Of a stretch of 64,000 bases of DNA, positions 19,509-28,500 are shown piece after piece. Origin of the DNA: Clostridiales bacterium (lineage in GTDB: Bacteria > Bacillota > Clostridia > Saccharofermentanales > Saccharofermentanaceae); NCBI GenBank assembly GCA_017617995.1, contig JAFZVE010000028.1, forward strand, positions 81,218 to 145,217. Reading direction: 5' to 3'. Within the stretch, counting starts at the first letter, position 1, and each line of letters begins with the position of its first letter. The notes under the pieces were generated by a model. That model was not told the origin of the DNA and did not search any database. It saw only the letters and a list, made by a program, of their open reading frames with translations. The position numbers and the translations under genes are program-made.

Positions 19509-19532
19509 TTTAATCACCTCTTTTTTATTTCC

Positions 19533-19620
19533 CGCGTAAAACGTGAAAGTGGCGATGACACCGGGACTTTCATCCCACGATGCACATCGCCACATTGCGT
19601 GTGTTTCCGCGTCTTACGCG
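19533..19620 (-). ncRNA. Structured RNA element between glnN and amt
   Basis: In the 119-nt glnN-amt spacer the minus-strand RNA can form an 11-bp outer helix, CGCGUAAGACG (19610-19620) with CGUUUUACGCG (19533-19543), one G.U. A perfect 9-bp helix, GUGGCGAUG (19585-19593) with CAUCGCCAC (19549-19557), lies inside it. The latter caps a GGGA-UGAAAG-UCCC hairpin. The 5' arm can alternatively fold on itself (CGCG/CGCG). No T run follows, so it is not a terminator. It may be a switch, a processing site or a stability element. It matches no riboswitch class I recognise. Confidence 0.6.
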
Positions 19621-19627
19621 TTTTAAC

Positions 19628-21724
19628 TTATCTTACGCCGAAGAGCAGTTCGCCGTATGTCGGGAACGGCCAAGCCTCGGAGCTACAGAGCGATTCAGCT
19701 CTGTCACAGGATGTACGCAGATCCTGCATTGCTACAAATACCTTGTCACGGTATGCATAGGACTGGGCGAGGATATCGGAGATATCGTGTACTTCGATAA
19801 CGGCCTTCTCCAGAGCATCTGTCTTTTCCGTGATCTGATCGCCAAGAGCGGAAAGCTCAGAGATCAGGGACTTCTCATAAGCAGGAATGCTGCCTGTGAT
19901 GTTATTTACGGAAGCGGCGGTATCAGCAAGCTGTCTTACATACTTCGTGATCGCCGGGAGGATATCCTTTCTGGCCATATCGATCATGGTCAGTGCCTCG
20001 ATGTTGATGATCTTGCTGTAGTTCTCAAGCAGGATGTCGTGTCTTGACTGCATCTCTGCGAGACTGAATACGCCAAACTTCAGGAACAGATCCTTATTCT
20101 TCTGATCGAGGAATCTCTCCATCGCTTCCGGTGTGGAGCGGAGATTAAGAAGACCTCTTTCTTCCGTTGCTTCCTTGATCCAGCTCTCGTCATAACCGTT
20201 GCCGTTAAAGATGATTCTCTTATGAGCGGTGATGGTCTCCTTAATGAGAGCGGCCAGTTCTGCTTTAAAATCACTTGCCTTTTCGAGTCTGTCTGCAAAT
20301 TCACACAGGCTGTCTGCTACGGCGGTGTTCAGCATGATGTTCGCACATGCGATGGAGTTTGCGGAACCGAGCATTCTGAACTCGAACTTGTTTCCTGTGA
20401 AGGCGAATGGGGAAGTTCTGTTTCTATCTGTAGAATCCTTCGGGAACTTCGGAAGAACGTCTACGCCGATCTCCATCTGGACTTTCTCGTGCTGGTCATA
20501 AGCCTTTCCTTCTACGATCGACTCGATGATGCCATTCAGTTCGTCACCCAGGAACATGGATACTACAGCCGGCGGAGCTTCGTTTGCACCGAGACGGTGA
20601 TCGTTTCCAGCTGTTGCTACCGAGATACGGAGCAGATCCTGATGTACATCTACTGCACGGATGACCGCTGCCAGGAAGAGTAAGAACTGTGCGTTCTCGG
20701 AAGGTGTATCACCGGGCTCCAGGAGGTTGACACCAGTGGAAGTACTGATGGACCAGTTGTTATGCTTACCGGATCCGTTAACACCTGCGAACGGCTTTTC
20801 GTGTAGGAGGCAAACCAGACCGTGCTTCTTCGCGACCTTCTGCATGATCTCCATCATCAACTGGTTGTGATCCGTTGCAATGTTTGTGGTGGTGAAGATC
20901 GGAGCCAGCTCGTGCTGTGCCGGTGCAACTTCATTATGCTTGGTCTTAGCAAGTACACCCAGTTTCCAAAGTTCCGCGTCGAGATCCTTCATGTAAGCGG
21001 ATACTCTCGGCTTGATGGAACCGAAGTAATGATCTTCGAGCTCCTGGCCTTTCGGTGCTTTGGCTCCGAAAAGTGTTCTTCCGGTATAGATCAGGTCTTT
21101 TCTCTGGTTGTAGAGTTCAACCGGGATCAGGAAGTATTCCTGCTCAGGACCGACTGTGGTCTTTACTGTAAGATGCGGATCGGTGTTACCGAAGAGTCTC
21201 AGGATTCTTACTGCCTGCTTGCTGATCACTTCCATCGAACGGAGAAGAGGTGTCTTCTTGTCGAGTGCCTCGCCGCTGTAAGAACAGAACGCGGTCGGGA
21301 TGCAGAGTGTATCATCTTTAATGAAAGCATAGCTTGTCGGATCCCATGCTGTATAACCTCTTGCCTCGAAGGTAGCACGGAGACCGCCGCTCGGGAAGGA
21401 AGAAGCATCAGGTTCACCCTGAACCAGTTCCTTACCGGAGAACTCCATGATCACGCCGCCGTCCGATGTGGGGGAGATGAAACTGTCGTGCTTCTCAGCG
21501 GTGATGCCGGTCAGTGGCTGGAACCAGTGAGTGAAGTGTGTCGCACCCTTTTCGGTAGCCCAATCCTTCATAGCATTAGCAACAACATTCGCGATCTCAA
21601 TATTAAGCGGTAGACCTTCATTAATGGTCTTCTTCATTGCTTTGTAAGTTTCTTTCGGGAGACGGGCCTTCATGATCTGTTCATTAAAAACCATAGTTCC
21701 GAAGATCTCAGGTACGTTTGTCAT
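19628..21724 (-). CDS. glnN: Type III glutamine synthetase
   Basis: 698 aa, typical for GSIII and much longer than GSI (about 450 aa). The start ([22 protein letters not shown]) is the GSIII N-terminal signature. The middle contains the ATP/metal motifs ([50 protein letters not shown]). It condenses glutamate and ammonia to glutamine with ATP in the cytosol. AAGGAGGAAAA lies before the ATG. The promoter and a leader terminator are immediately upstream, the regulator gene with an ANTAR domain is divergent, and the Amt-PII fusion is downstream. Confidence 0.96.
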   Translation of the reverse strand: MTNVPEIFGTMVFNEQIMKARLPKETYKAMKKTINEGLPLNIEIANVVANAMKDWATEKGATHFTHWFQPLTGITAEKHDSFISPTSDGGVIMEFSGKELVQGEPDASSFPSGGLRATFEARGYTAWDPTSYAFIKDDTLCIPTAFCSYSGEALDKKTPLLRSMEVISKQAVRILRLFGNTDPHLTVKTTVGPEQEYFLIPVELYNQRKDLIYTGRTLFGAKAPKGQELEDHYFGSIKPRVSAYMKDLDAELWKLGVLAKTKHNEVAPAQHELAPIFTTTNIATDHNQLMMEIMQKVAKKHGLVCLLHEKPFAGVNGSGKHNNWSISTSTGVNLLEPGDTPSENAQFLLFLAAVIRAVDVHQDLLRISVATAGNDHRLGANEAPPAVVSMFLGDELNGIIESIVEGKAYDQHEKVQMEIGVDVLPKFPKDSTDRNRTSPFAFTGNKFEFRMLGSANSIACANIMLNTAVADSLCEFADRLEKASDFKAELAALIKETITAHKRIIFNGNGYDESWIKEATEERGLLNLRSTPEAMERFLDQKNKDLFLKFGVFSLAEMQSRHDILLENYSKIINIEALTMIDMARKDILPAITKYVRQLADTAASVNNITGSIPAYEKSLISELSALGDQITEKTDALEKAVIEVHDISDILAQSYAYRDKVFVAMQDLRTSCDRAESLCSSEAWPFPTYGELLFGVR

Positions 21725-21747
21725 AGTGTTTTCCTCCTTATTAATGT

Positions 21748-21783
21748 AAAAAACGCCCGGGGAATGATTTGATTCTCCAAGCG
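21748..21783 (-). terminator. Leader terminator (putative attenuator) of glnN
   Basis: On the minus strand CGCTTGGAGAAT pairs with ATTCCCCGGGCG around a 6-nt loop (12 positions: two G.U, one A.C mismatch), then TTTTTT. It lies between the glnN promoter and ribosome site, with only about 15 nt of RNA before it. Confidence 0.65.
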
Positions 21784-21801
21784 CCTTTGCTTTATGTGCG
21801 T

Positions 21802-21830
21802 ATCTTACCCTTCGCTAACGAATGTGTCAA
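21802..21830 (-). promoter_or_regulatory. Sigma-A promoter of glnN
   Basis: TTGACA (21825-21830), a 17-bp spacer and TAAGAT (21802-21807) on the minus strand. A small inverted repeat TTCG-CTAA-CGAA (21811-21822) fills the spacer and could be an operator. Confidence 0.75.
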
Positions 21831-21859
21831 CAGGAAAATGCATAATTTCTTTCGTCAAC

Positions 21860-21946
21860 TTGCATAATATTTGAAATCTGCTTGCAAAAATGAACGATTT
21901 TTCACACGTAAATGAAATTTTAACGATTTGAAGTTGCAAAATGCAA
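21860..21946. promoter_or_regulatory. TTGCA/TGCAA sites between glnN and the ANTAR gene
   Basis: TTGCATAATAT (21860-21870), TTGCA (21882) and the near-palindrome TTGCA-AAA-TGCAA (21934-21946). The last one occupies the 17-bp spacer of a weak TTGAAG/TAGTAG promoter for the ANTAR gene. Related sites occur at 24746 and before gltB. Confidence 0.45.
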
Positions 21947-21985
21947 TAGGTAGTAGTAAAGTATGGCTAACAGGAGGTGAGACGT

Positions 21986-22567
21986 ATGAGTTCAACCGGT
22001 ATAGATAAAGTATTACTACTATGTAAGAATCCCGGCGCGAATCTGATTCTCGAGGAGTTCATCCGCAAGAGCCTGAAGCATCCGCACCAGATCACCTGGT
22101 CGGACTTGCATACTGAAGGTCGCCGACTCGTCAAGAAAGGTGACTTCGGTCTTCTGATCGTCTCGTCTCGTATAGATGATAAAGAAGCATTTTCTGTCTG
22201 CAAACTTGCGACATCCCATCCCACAGCATGTCTTCTTTATATCGCTGATGAGACGAACCTTTCCAAGAAAGAAGAAAAAGAAGCGCAGGCAGCGATCCTC
22301 GATATCGGTGCCGCGATTTTGATCAAACCTCTGAAACAAAGTGCTTTTGCCGCGGCGATCAACTCGGCCGATATGGCTCACATCCGACTCTGTGCCCTGA
22401 AGAAACGCATGGACGATGATAAAGTCGTGAACCGGGCAAAACTGATATTGATCCAGACGCTCGGTTTTTCCGAGGAAGAGGCACATAAGCATATCGAGCG
22501 TCAGGCTATGAATAGCGGAAGAACGCGGGCAGATGTCGCGTTTGAAATCGTGAAGACATATGAGTAA
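21986..22567 (+). CDS. ANTAR-domain RNA-binding antiterminator (NitR-like)
   Basis: 193 aa. An N-terminal receiver-like domain (about 5-125) lacks the canonical phospho-Asp pocket. A coiled-coil linker and a C-terminal ANTAR domain (about 140-190: RAKLILIQTLGFSEEEAHKHI ... SGRTRADVAFEIV) follow. ANTAR proteins bind twin hexaloop RNA hairpins and stop terminator folding. In Clostridia, NitR of this type is encoded beside glnA and controls nitrogen genes. The setting fits: divergent from glnN, near gltB, and both targets have leader terminators. AGGAGG precedes the ATG at 21986. How it senses nitrogen is not visible; PII contact is one option. Confidence 0.85.
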   Translation: MSSTGIDKVLLLCKNPGANLILEEFIRKSLKHPHQITWSDLHTEGRRLVKKGDFGLLIVSSRIDDKEAFSVCKLATSHPTACLLYIADETNLSKKEEKEAQAAILDIGAAILIKPLKQSAFAAAINSADMAHIRLCALKKRMDDDKVVNRAKLILIQTLGFSEEEAHKHIERQAMNSGRTRADVAFEIVKTYE

Positions 22568-22582
22568 AGAAGGATAAGAGAC

Positions 22583-23425
22583 ATGATGTACGAATTTGTT
22601 AAGATGCAGGGCTGTGGTAACGATTATGTATATATCGATGCCAGAAAGTATCAGATCGAAGACCCGGCTGCTCTTTCAATAAAAGTCTCGGACAGACATT
22701 TCGGAATCGGAAGTGATGGATTGATCCTCGTGGCGTCCTCGGAGGTGGCGGATGCGAAGATGATCATGTTTAACCTCGATGGTTCGGAAGGAAAGATGTG
22801 CGGAAACGGTATCCGCTGCGTCGGAAAGTTCGTCTATGATTTCTGGGGCGTAAAGAAAGAGATACTTACGATCGAGACAAAAAGCGGCATCAAGACACTG
22901 AAGATGCAGATTGGTGAAAACGGCGAAGCCGTCGGAGCGACAGTCGATATGGGACGTGCGATCCTCTCTCCCCAGCTGATCCCGGTCGATCTTCCTGGCG
23001 ATACGGTCGTAGATCGTGAAGTCGAAGTAGACGGGAAGAACTACCACATTACCTGTGTATCGATGGGGAATCCGCACGCCGTACTTTTTGAAAACGGTGT
23101 GGATGATCTGGATCTTCCGTCGATCGGACCGAAGTTCGAGAATCACCCGATGTTCCCGGAAAGTGTAAATACCGAGTTCTGTGAAGTCAGAGGGAAGAAT
23201 CTTCTTCGGATGCGTGTGTGGGAAAGAGGCTCGGGCGAGACCTGGGCGTGCGGTACCGGCACGTGTGCGACTGTCGTCGCGACCTGCCTAAACGGACTTG
23301 CCGATAAGGGGGAAGATGTCCGTGTGATCTTAAACGGCGGCGAGCTCGTCATAAACTATACCGATGAACGCGTGCTCATGACCGGACCTGCTGTCGTACA
23401 GTTCAGCGGCACGATCGAAGTGTGA
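22583..23425 (+). CDS. dapF: Diaminopimelate epimerase
   Basis: 280 aa. Two catalytic Cys lie in the expected motifs: Cys73 (MCGNGIRC) and Cys223 (WACGTGTCA). The N-terminus KMQGCGNDYVYID is conserved. It converts LL- to meso-diaminopimelate for peptidoglycan and lysine. GAAGGA lies 8 nt before the ATG (a second ATG directly follows). It is 15 nt after the ANTAR gene and 33 nt before dapL, so likely one operon. Confidence 0.96.
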   Translation: MMYEFVKMQGCGNDYVYIDARKYQIEDPAALSIKVSDRHFGIGSDGLILVASSEVADAKMIMFNLDGSEGKMCGNGIRCVGKFVYDFWGVKKEILTIETKSGIKTLKMQIGENGEAVGATVDMGRAILSPQLIPVDLPGDTVVDREVEVDGKNYHITCVSMGNPHAVLFENGVDDLDLPSIGPKFENHPMFPESVNTEFCEVRGKNLLRMRVWERGSGETWACGTGTCATVVATCLNGLADKGEDVRVILNGGELVINYTDERVLMTGPAVVQFSGTIEV

Positions 23426-23458
23426 TTAAGTCAATAAATTCCAAAGGAGGAAATGGAA

Positions 23459-24649
23459 ATGCGTATCAATAAGAACTATGGAAACATCGAAGAAACCTAT
23501 CTTTTCTCAGAGGTAGCCGAGCGCGTCAGACAGTTTATGGCGAAGGATCCGGGTGCATGCCTCATCAAGATGGGCATCGGCGACGTGACACGTCCTCTCT
23601 GCCAGACAGCGGTAAAAGCAATGGTCGCGGCAGCAGAAGAGATGGGAACGGAAAAGGGTTTCCATGGTTACGGTCCGGAACAGGGATACGGTTTCCTTCG
23701 TGATGAGATCGCCGATTACTACCAGCGGACGAGCGGTGTGAAACTCTTTAGCGATGAGATCTTCGTGTCGGATGGTGCGAAGAGCGATATCGGAAACATT
23801 CTCGATATCTTCGATGTGGATAACGTCGTTGCCGTAACGGATCCGGTCTATCCGGTCTATGTCGATACGAACGTGATGGCGGGAAGAAAGGTCATCAAGC
23901 TCTCGGCAACAGCCGATAACGGTTTCCTTCCGATGCCGTATCCGGGACTTCAGGCGGACATTATCTATCTGTGTTCTCCGAATAACCCGACGGGTGCCGC
24001 ATACGATAAGGAAAGACTCACAAAGTGGGTCGAATACGCAAATGCCCACGGTTCCGTGATCCTCTTCGATGCTGCATACGAAGCCTTTATCTCCGATCCG
24101 GATGTTCCGAGAACGATCTATGCGATCGAGGGTGCACGTTCCTGTGCGATCGAATTCTGCTCGCTTTCTAAGACCGCCGGATTTACCGGAACGAGATGCG
24201 GTTATACCGTGGTTCCGTCCGGACTGATCCGCGACGGCGTGCAGCTCCGTAAGATGTGGCTCCGTCGTCAGACAACAAAATTCAACGGTGTCGCGTATCC
24301 GGTTCAGCGTGCAGCTGCTGCTTGTCTCCATGAACAGGGCATCGCGGAGATCATGGAAAACATCTCTTACTACAAGGAAAACGCGAAGATCATCGCAGAT
24401 ACATTTACTGAACTGAAGTGGCCTTTCACGGGTGGAAAGAACTCTCCGTACATCTGGGTACAGTGTCCGCACGGCATGAAGTCCTGGCCGTTTTTCGATG
24501 ATCTTCTGTCCCGTGCCAATGTGATCTGCACACCGGGTGCCGGTTTCGGTGACTGTGGTGAAGGATATGTCCGTTTCACTTCCTTCAACTCCCGTGAGAA
24601 TACGGAGGAAGCCATGAAGCGGATCCGCGAGATATACGGGCAGGAGTGA
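23459..24649 (+). CDS. dapL: LL-diaminopimelate aminotransferase
   Basis: 396 aa, PLP fold type I. The N-terminus (INKNYGNIEETYLFSEVAERV) and IGDVTRPLC are DapL signatures. The PLP Lys is K238 in SLSKTAGFTGTRCGY. It makes LL-DAP directly from tetrahydrodipicolinate and glutamate, bypassing the succinyl/acetyl steps, and DapF then epimerises it. The presence of dapL instead of dapC/dapE is consistent with this variant pathway. Of two in-frame ATGs the second (23459) has the correct spacing to AAAGGAGG. Confidence 0.96.
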   Translation: MRINKNYGNIEETYLFSEVAERVRQFMAKDPGACLIKMGIGDVTRPLCQTAVKAMVAAAEEMGTEKGFHGYGPEQGYGFLRDEIADYYQRTSGVKLFSDEIFVSDGAKSDIGNILDIFDVDNVVAVTDPVYPVYVDTNVMAGRKVIKLSATADNGFLPMPYPGLQADIIYLCSPNNPTGAAYDKERLTKWVEYANAHGSVILFDAAYEAFISDPDVPRTIYAIEGARSCAIEFCSLSKTAGFTGTRCGYTVVPSGLIRDGVQLRKMWLRRQTTKFNGVAYPVQRAAAACLHEQGIAEIMENISYYKENAKIIADTFTELKWPFTGGKNSPYIWVQCPHGMKSWPFFDDLLSRANVICTPGAGFGDCGEGYVRFTSFNSRENTEEAMKRIREIYGQE

Positions 24650-24673
24650 TACTCTATATAACAGTGCTTTTCG

Positions 24674-24726
24674 GGCGGTATAGTCTAACATCGTTCATCT
24701 GTGCGATGCCTGCTATACCGTCTTTT
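24674..24726 (+). terminator. Terminator after dapL
   Basis: CGGTATAG (24676-24683) pairs with CTATACCG (24713-24720), extended by GG/TC, with an inner CATCG/CGATG helix and TTTT after it. Confidence 0.75.
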
Positions 24727-24727
24727 A

Positions 24728-24760
24728 TGTTATAATCAAAAAAAGTTGCATATTATGCAA
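24728..24760 (+). promoter_or_regulatory. Extended -10 promoter with TTGCA palindrome
   Basis: TGTTATAAT (24728-24736) is an extended -10. Directly over the start region lies the perfect 15-bp palindrome TTGCATATTATGCAA (24746-24760), an operator-like site. It shares ATATTATGCAA with the glnN upstream region. Confidence 0.6.
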
Positions 24761-24787
24761 AAATATAGAGATAACTTGGAGGGTTTT

Positions 24788-25234
24788 ATGGAAAGGTATC
24801 TTATTGGTGGCGTAGTAGCTATCGCTTTTATTGCTTTTATCGTTCTGCTGGTAATGGCAGATAAGAAGGCGAATAAGAAGTTCGCGGCGAAGATCGCAGC
24901 GGAGCATCACATGAAGGATCAATATGGTAAGTTCATCGTTACGGAAGAAGGCGAGTTCATGTTCTCACTGCCGTCCGGCTCGCTCGAGGGCTATAAGCTC
25001 TGGAAGCTCAGTGACATCGGAGCGATCGCGGTGCATAATAATCAGTTCACGATCATGGATCCTTCCCAGAAAGCATCGAAGGGTGAGTATCTCTCTCCGT
25101 CAAAGAAACCCCTCAAAGAGAAGAGCTATAAGACATTTGACGTTCAACGTGGACAGAGTGCAGAAGAAGTGGCTGACCTGATCATCAGAAATGCCGAGCA
25201 TGTGAAGCTGATCCAGAAAGGAAAGGTACAGTAA
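24788..25234 (+). CDS. Small membrane-anchored hypothetical protein
   Basis: 148 aa. An N-terminal membrane anchor (about 5-25, VVAIAFIAFIVLLVM) is followed by a basic helical stretch and a soluble domain of about 110 residues. I know no motif in it. GGAGGG 6 nt before the ATG at 24788 sets the start. It is transcribed alone from an extended -10 promoter with a palindromic site, between dapL and gltB. That placement, and the site it shares with nitrogen genes, suggests co-regulation with nitrogen metabolism, but the role is unknown. Confidence 0.65.
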   Translation: MERYLIGGVVAIAFIAFIVLLVMADKKANKKFAAKIAAEHHMKDQYGKFIVTEEGEFMFSLPSGSLEGYKLWKLSDIGAIAVHNNQFTIMDPSQKASKGEYLSPSKKPLKEKSYKTFDVQRGQSAEEVADLIIRNAEHVKLIQKGKVQ

Positions 25235-25331
25235 TCTGCACGATTCATATGTACAAAATGCATAAAATGAAAACATAAATTGCATGACGAATAAAATCAC
25301 GTACGTTTTTTATCGTTTTTTGCTCTAGTTA

Positions 25332-25360
25332 ATGCAAGATGTTGAATACAAACTTGCAAA
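25332..25360 (+). promoter_or_regulatory. Promoter of gltBD
   Basis: TTGAAT (25332-25337), a 17-bp spacer and TACGAT (25355-25360). TTGCAAAATG (25344-25353) lies in the spacer, identical in 10 nt to the site in the ANTAR gene promoter spacer. TGCAA/TTGCA half sites also occur at about 25279 and 25333. Confidence 0.55.
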
Positions 25361-25383
25361 ATGATACGATGTAGCCATGAAAT

Positions 25384-25478
25384 ACTGGCAATGGCGCTAA
25401 GTGCTTCCCGGAATCCCCGCGGTGATCTGCGGTGGAGAAGACCGGAAAGGCCTGGCGCCTTTCGTTTCCTGTCTTTTT
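25384..25478 (+). promoter_or_regulatory. gltB leader: hexaloop hairpin and intrinsic terminator
   Basis: Hairpin UGGC-[AAUGGC]-GCUA (25386-25399) has a six-base loop with A at 1 and G at 4, the ANTAR-target pattern. After a CCGC/GCGG hairpin, a terminator forms: GAAAGGC (25445-25451) with GCCTTTC (25457-25463), flanked by AGAC/GTCT, then TTTTT (25474-25478). The terminator is clear; a second hexaloop expected for ANTAR binding was not found. Confidence 0.6.
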
Positions 25479-25513
25479 CCGGGGACGCTTTTCGGACCTT
25501 AGGAGGAAGAAAA

Positions 25514-28500
25514 ATGATGATGCAAAAGCAAGGACTTTATTCTCCGGAATTTGAGCACGACGCGTGCGGTATCGGATTTGTGGTGAATATTCACGGCAAG
25601 CGATCCCACCAGACGGTGAAAAACGGCCTTCGTATTCTTGCGAATCTCGCCCATCGTGGTGGTGAGGGAAGCGATGAGAACACCGGCGACGGTGCGGGTA
25701 TGCTTCTTCAGATCCCGGATGCATTTTTCAGAAAGGTTTGTCCCGAAGAGAGTATCACACTTCCGCAGGCAGGCGATTACGGTGTAGGCATGGTGTTCCT
25801 GCCGCGCCAGAGCGATGCCCGTGAAAAGTGCATGCGCGTGATCGACAAGGCCGTCGAAGAAGAGGGCCAGGTCGTTCTCGGCTGGCGTGATACACCGGTC
25901 AATGAAAGCACGATCGGACAGACAGCCAAGGAGAACCGCCCGTATATCGCGCAGATCTTTATCGGCAGAGGCGATAAGACCAAGGCCGGTATCGCCTTCG
26001 ACCGAGCACTTTATGTTATTAGAAAGAAATTGGAGAAGCGCACGATCGAGCTCACCGAGACCGATCCGCGTTATTTCTATTTCGCAAGCCTTTCCACAAG
26101 AACGATCGTCTATAAGGGTATGCTCACTCCGGAACAGATGGATGCTTTTTATCTCGACCTGAAGGATCTGTCCTTTGATTCTGCGCTCGCACTCGTTCAC
26201 TCCCGTTACAGCACGAACACCTTCCCGAGCTGGGAGCGCGCGCATCCATACCGCTACCTGATCCACAACGGTGAGATCAATACCTTAAGAGGTAACATCA
26301 ACGCGATGTATGCCAGATCCGCTTCGATCAGCAATAAAGCATTCGGCGATGATATGGAGAAGGTCCTTCCGATCATCAACCCGAACGGCTCTGACTCGGC
26401 GATGTTCGATAACACTCTTGAGTTCCTGACGCTGTCCGGAAGATCTCTGGCCGAGACCGCCATGATGATGGTTCCGGAGCCGTGGATCAAGCACGAGCAG
26501 ATGGATGAGGATGTAAAGGCGTTCTACGAGTACAACAGCATGCTCATGGAGCCGTGGGACGGTCCTGCTGCACTGGCATTTACCGATGGCAGAAGCATCG
26601 TGGCGACCCTCGACCGTAACGGACTTCGTCCGGCAAGATATGTCGTGACCGACGACGGATATGTAGTTCTTTCTTCCGAGGCCGGTGTTCTGCCGGTGCC
26701 GGAAGACCGTATCATCAGCAAGAACCGTCTGCGTCCGGGCCGTATGCTCCTGATCGATACCGAGGAAGGACGCATTATCACGAACGAAGAGATCAAGAAG
26801 ACCGTCGCAACTGCACATCCTTATAAGCAGTGGGTCGACGAGAACATGGTCAAGCTTTCCGATCTTGTTGAGGATTATAAGGCCTCTTCCAAAGCACCGT
26901 CTAAGGCAGGAAAGACAACAAAGGCCGAGGCGGATATCGAAGTAAAGCAGAAGATGTTCGGTTATACCTATGAGGATATCCGTAAGATGGTTATCCCGAT
27001 GGCGAAGGATGGAAACGAAGCTATCGGTGCGATGGGTAACGACAGTCCGATCGCGGTTCTGTCGGATAAGCCCCAGCTCCTTTATAACTATTTCAAGCAG
27101 CTGTTCGCACAGGTCACGAACCCGCCGATCGACTGCATCCGTGAAGATATCGTCATCATGGAGAGGATGTACCTCGGAAACGAAGGTAACATCATCGAGC
27201 CGAAAGCGACCGACGCACGTCATATCGCACTTCCTTGCCCGATCCTGAAGGACGAAGAACTGGCAGCCGTGAAGAACATCAAGAGAAAGGGCTTTAAGTC
27301 CGTCGTTCTCCCGATCCTCTACGAAGCAAACGGTGACGGCCATACTCTCGAAAAGGCGATGGATACGCTCTGCAAGGCCGCTTCGGATGCGGTAGAAAAA
27401 GGCACGAACATCTTAGTCCTTTCCGATCGCGAAGCTGATGCGGATAAGAGCCCGATCCCGGCGCTGCTGGCTGTTTCGGGTTTGCATCAGCACCTCGTAA
27501 GAAAGGGACAGCGTCACATGACCTCGATCGTACTGGAGTCCGGTGAACCGAGAGAAGTTCATCACTTCGCACTGCTCGTCGGTTACGGTGCTTCCGCGAT
27601 CAACCCATATATGGCGTACGCGACGATCGCCGATGAGATCGCTCACCAGCGTCTCGATAAAGAAGTCGATGTCGCGATCGATAATTACATCAACGCGGCC
27701 CGCCATGGCATCGTCAAGATCCTGTCGAAGATGGGTATCTCGGCCGTAAAGAGCTATCAGGGTGCGCAGATCTTCGAGGCACTCGGTATCGGTGAAGAAG
27801 TCATCGAGAAGTACTTCACTTCGACCGCTTCCCGTATCGGCGGTATCGGCCTCGACGAGATCGCGAAGGAAGTTGGAAGCCGTATGGAAGCCGCGTATAA
27901 GACTGCGGATACGCAGCCGGGTCTGGCAACCGGTGGTGTGTACCAGTGGCGTAAAGACGGCGAATACCATATGTTTAACCCGAAGTCCATTTATCAGCTT
28001 CAGAATGCAGTCAGAAAGGGCGATTACAACCTCTTTAAGGAATATAGTAAGGGCCTGAACGAAGAGAATACCAGACTCTGCACGATCAGAGGTCTTCTGG
28101 AGTTCGTTCCGTCTAAGCAGCCGATCTCTATCTATGAAGTCGAGCCTGTAGAGAGCATCGTCAAGAGATTTAAGACCGGAGCGATGTCCTACGGTTCCAT
28201 CAGTAAGGAAGCTCACGAGACTCTGGCGATCGCCATGAACCGTCTTGGCGGTAAGTCTAACACCGGTGAAGGTGGTGAGGATCCGGAAAGATACGAGAGA
28301 ATGGCGAACGGCGATTCGAAGATGAGTGCGATCAAGCAGGTCGCTTCCGGACGTTTCGGTGTAACCTCCGATTATCTCGTACATGCAAAAGAGATCCAGA
28401 TCAAGATGGCACAGGGCGCAAAGCCAGGTGAAGGCGGTCAGCTCCCGGCAGGTAAGGTTTATCCTTGGATCGCAAAGACACGTCACTCCACTCCGGGTGT

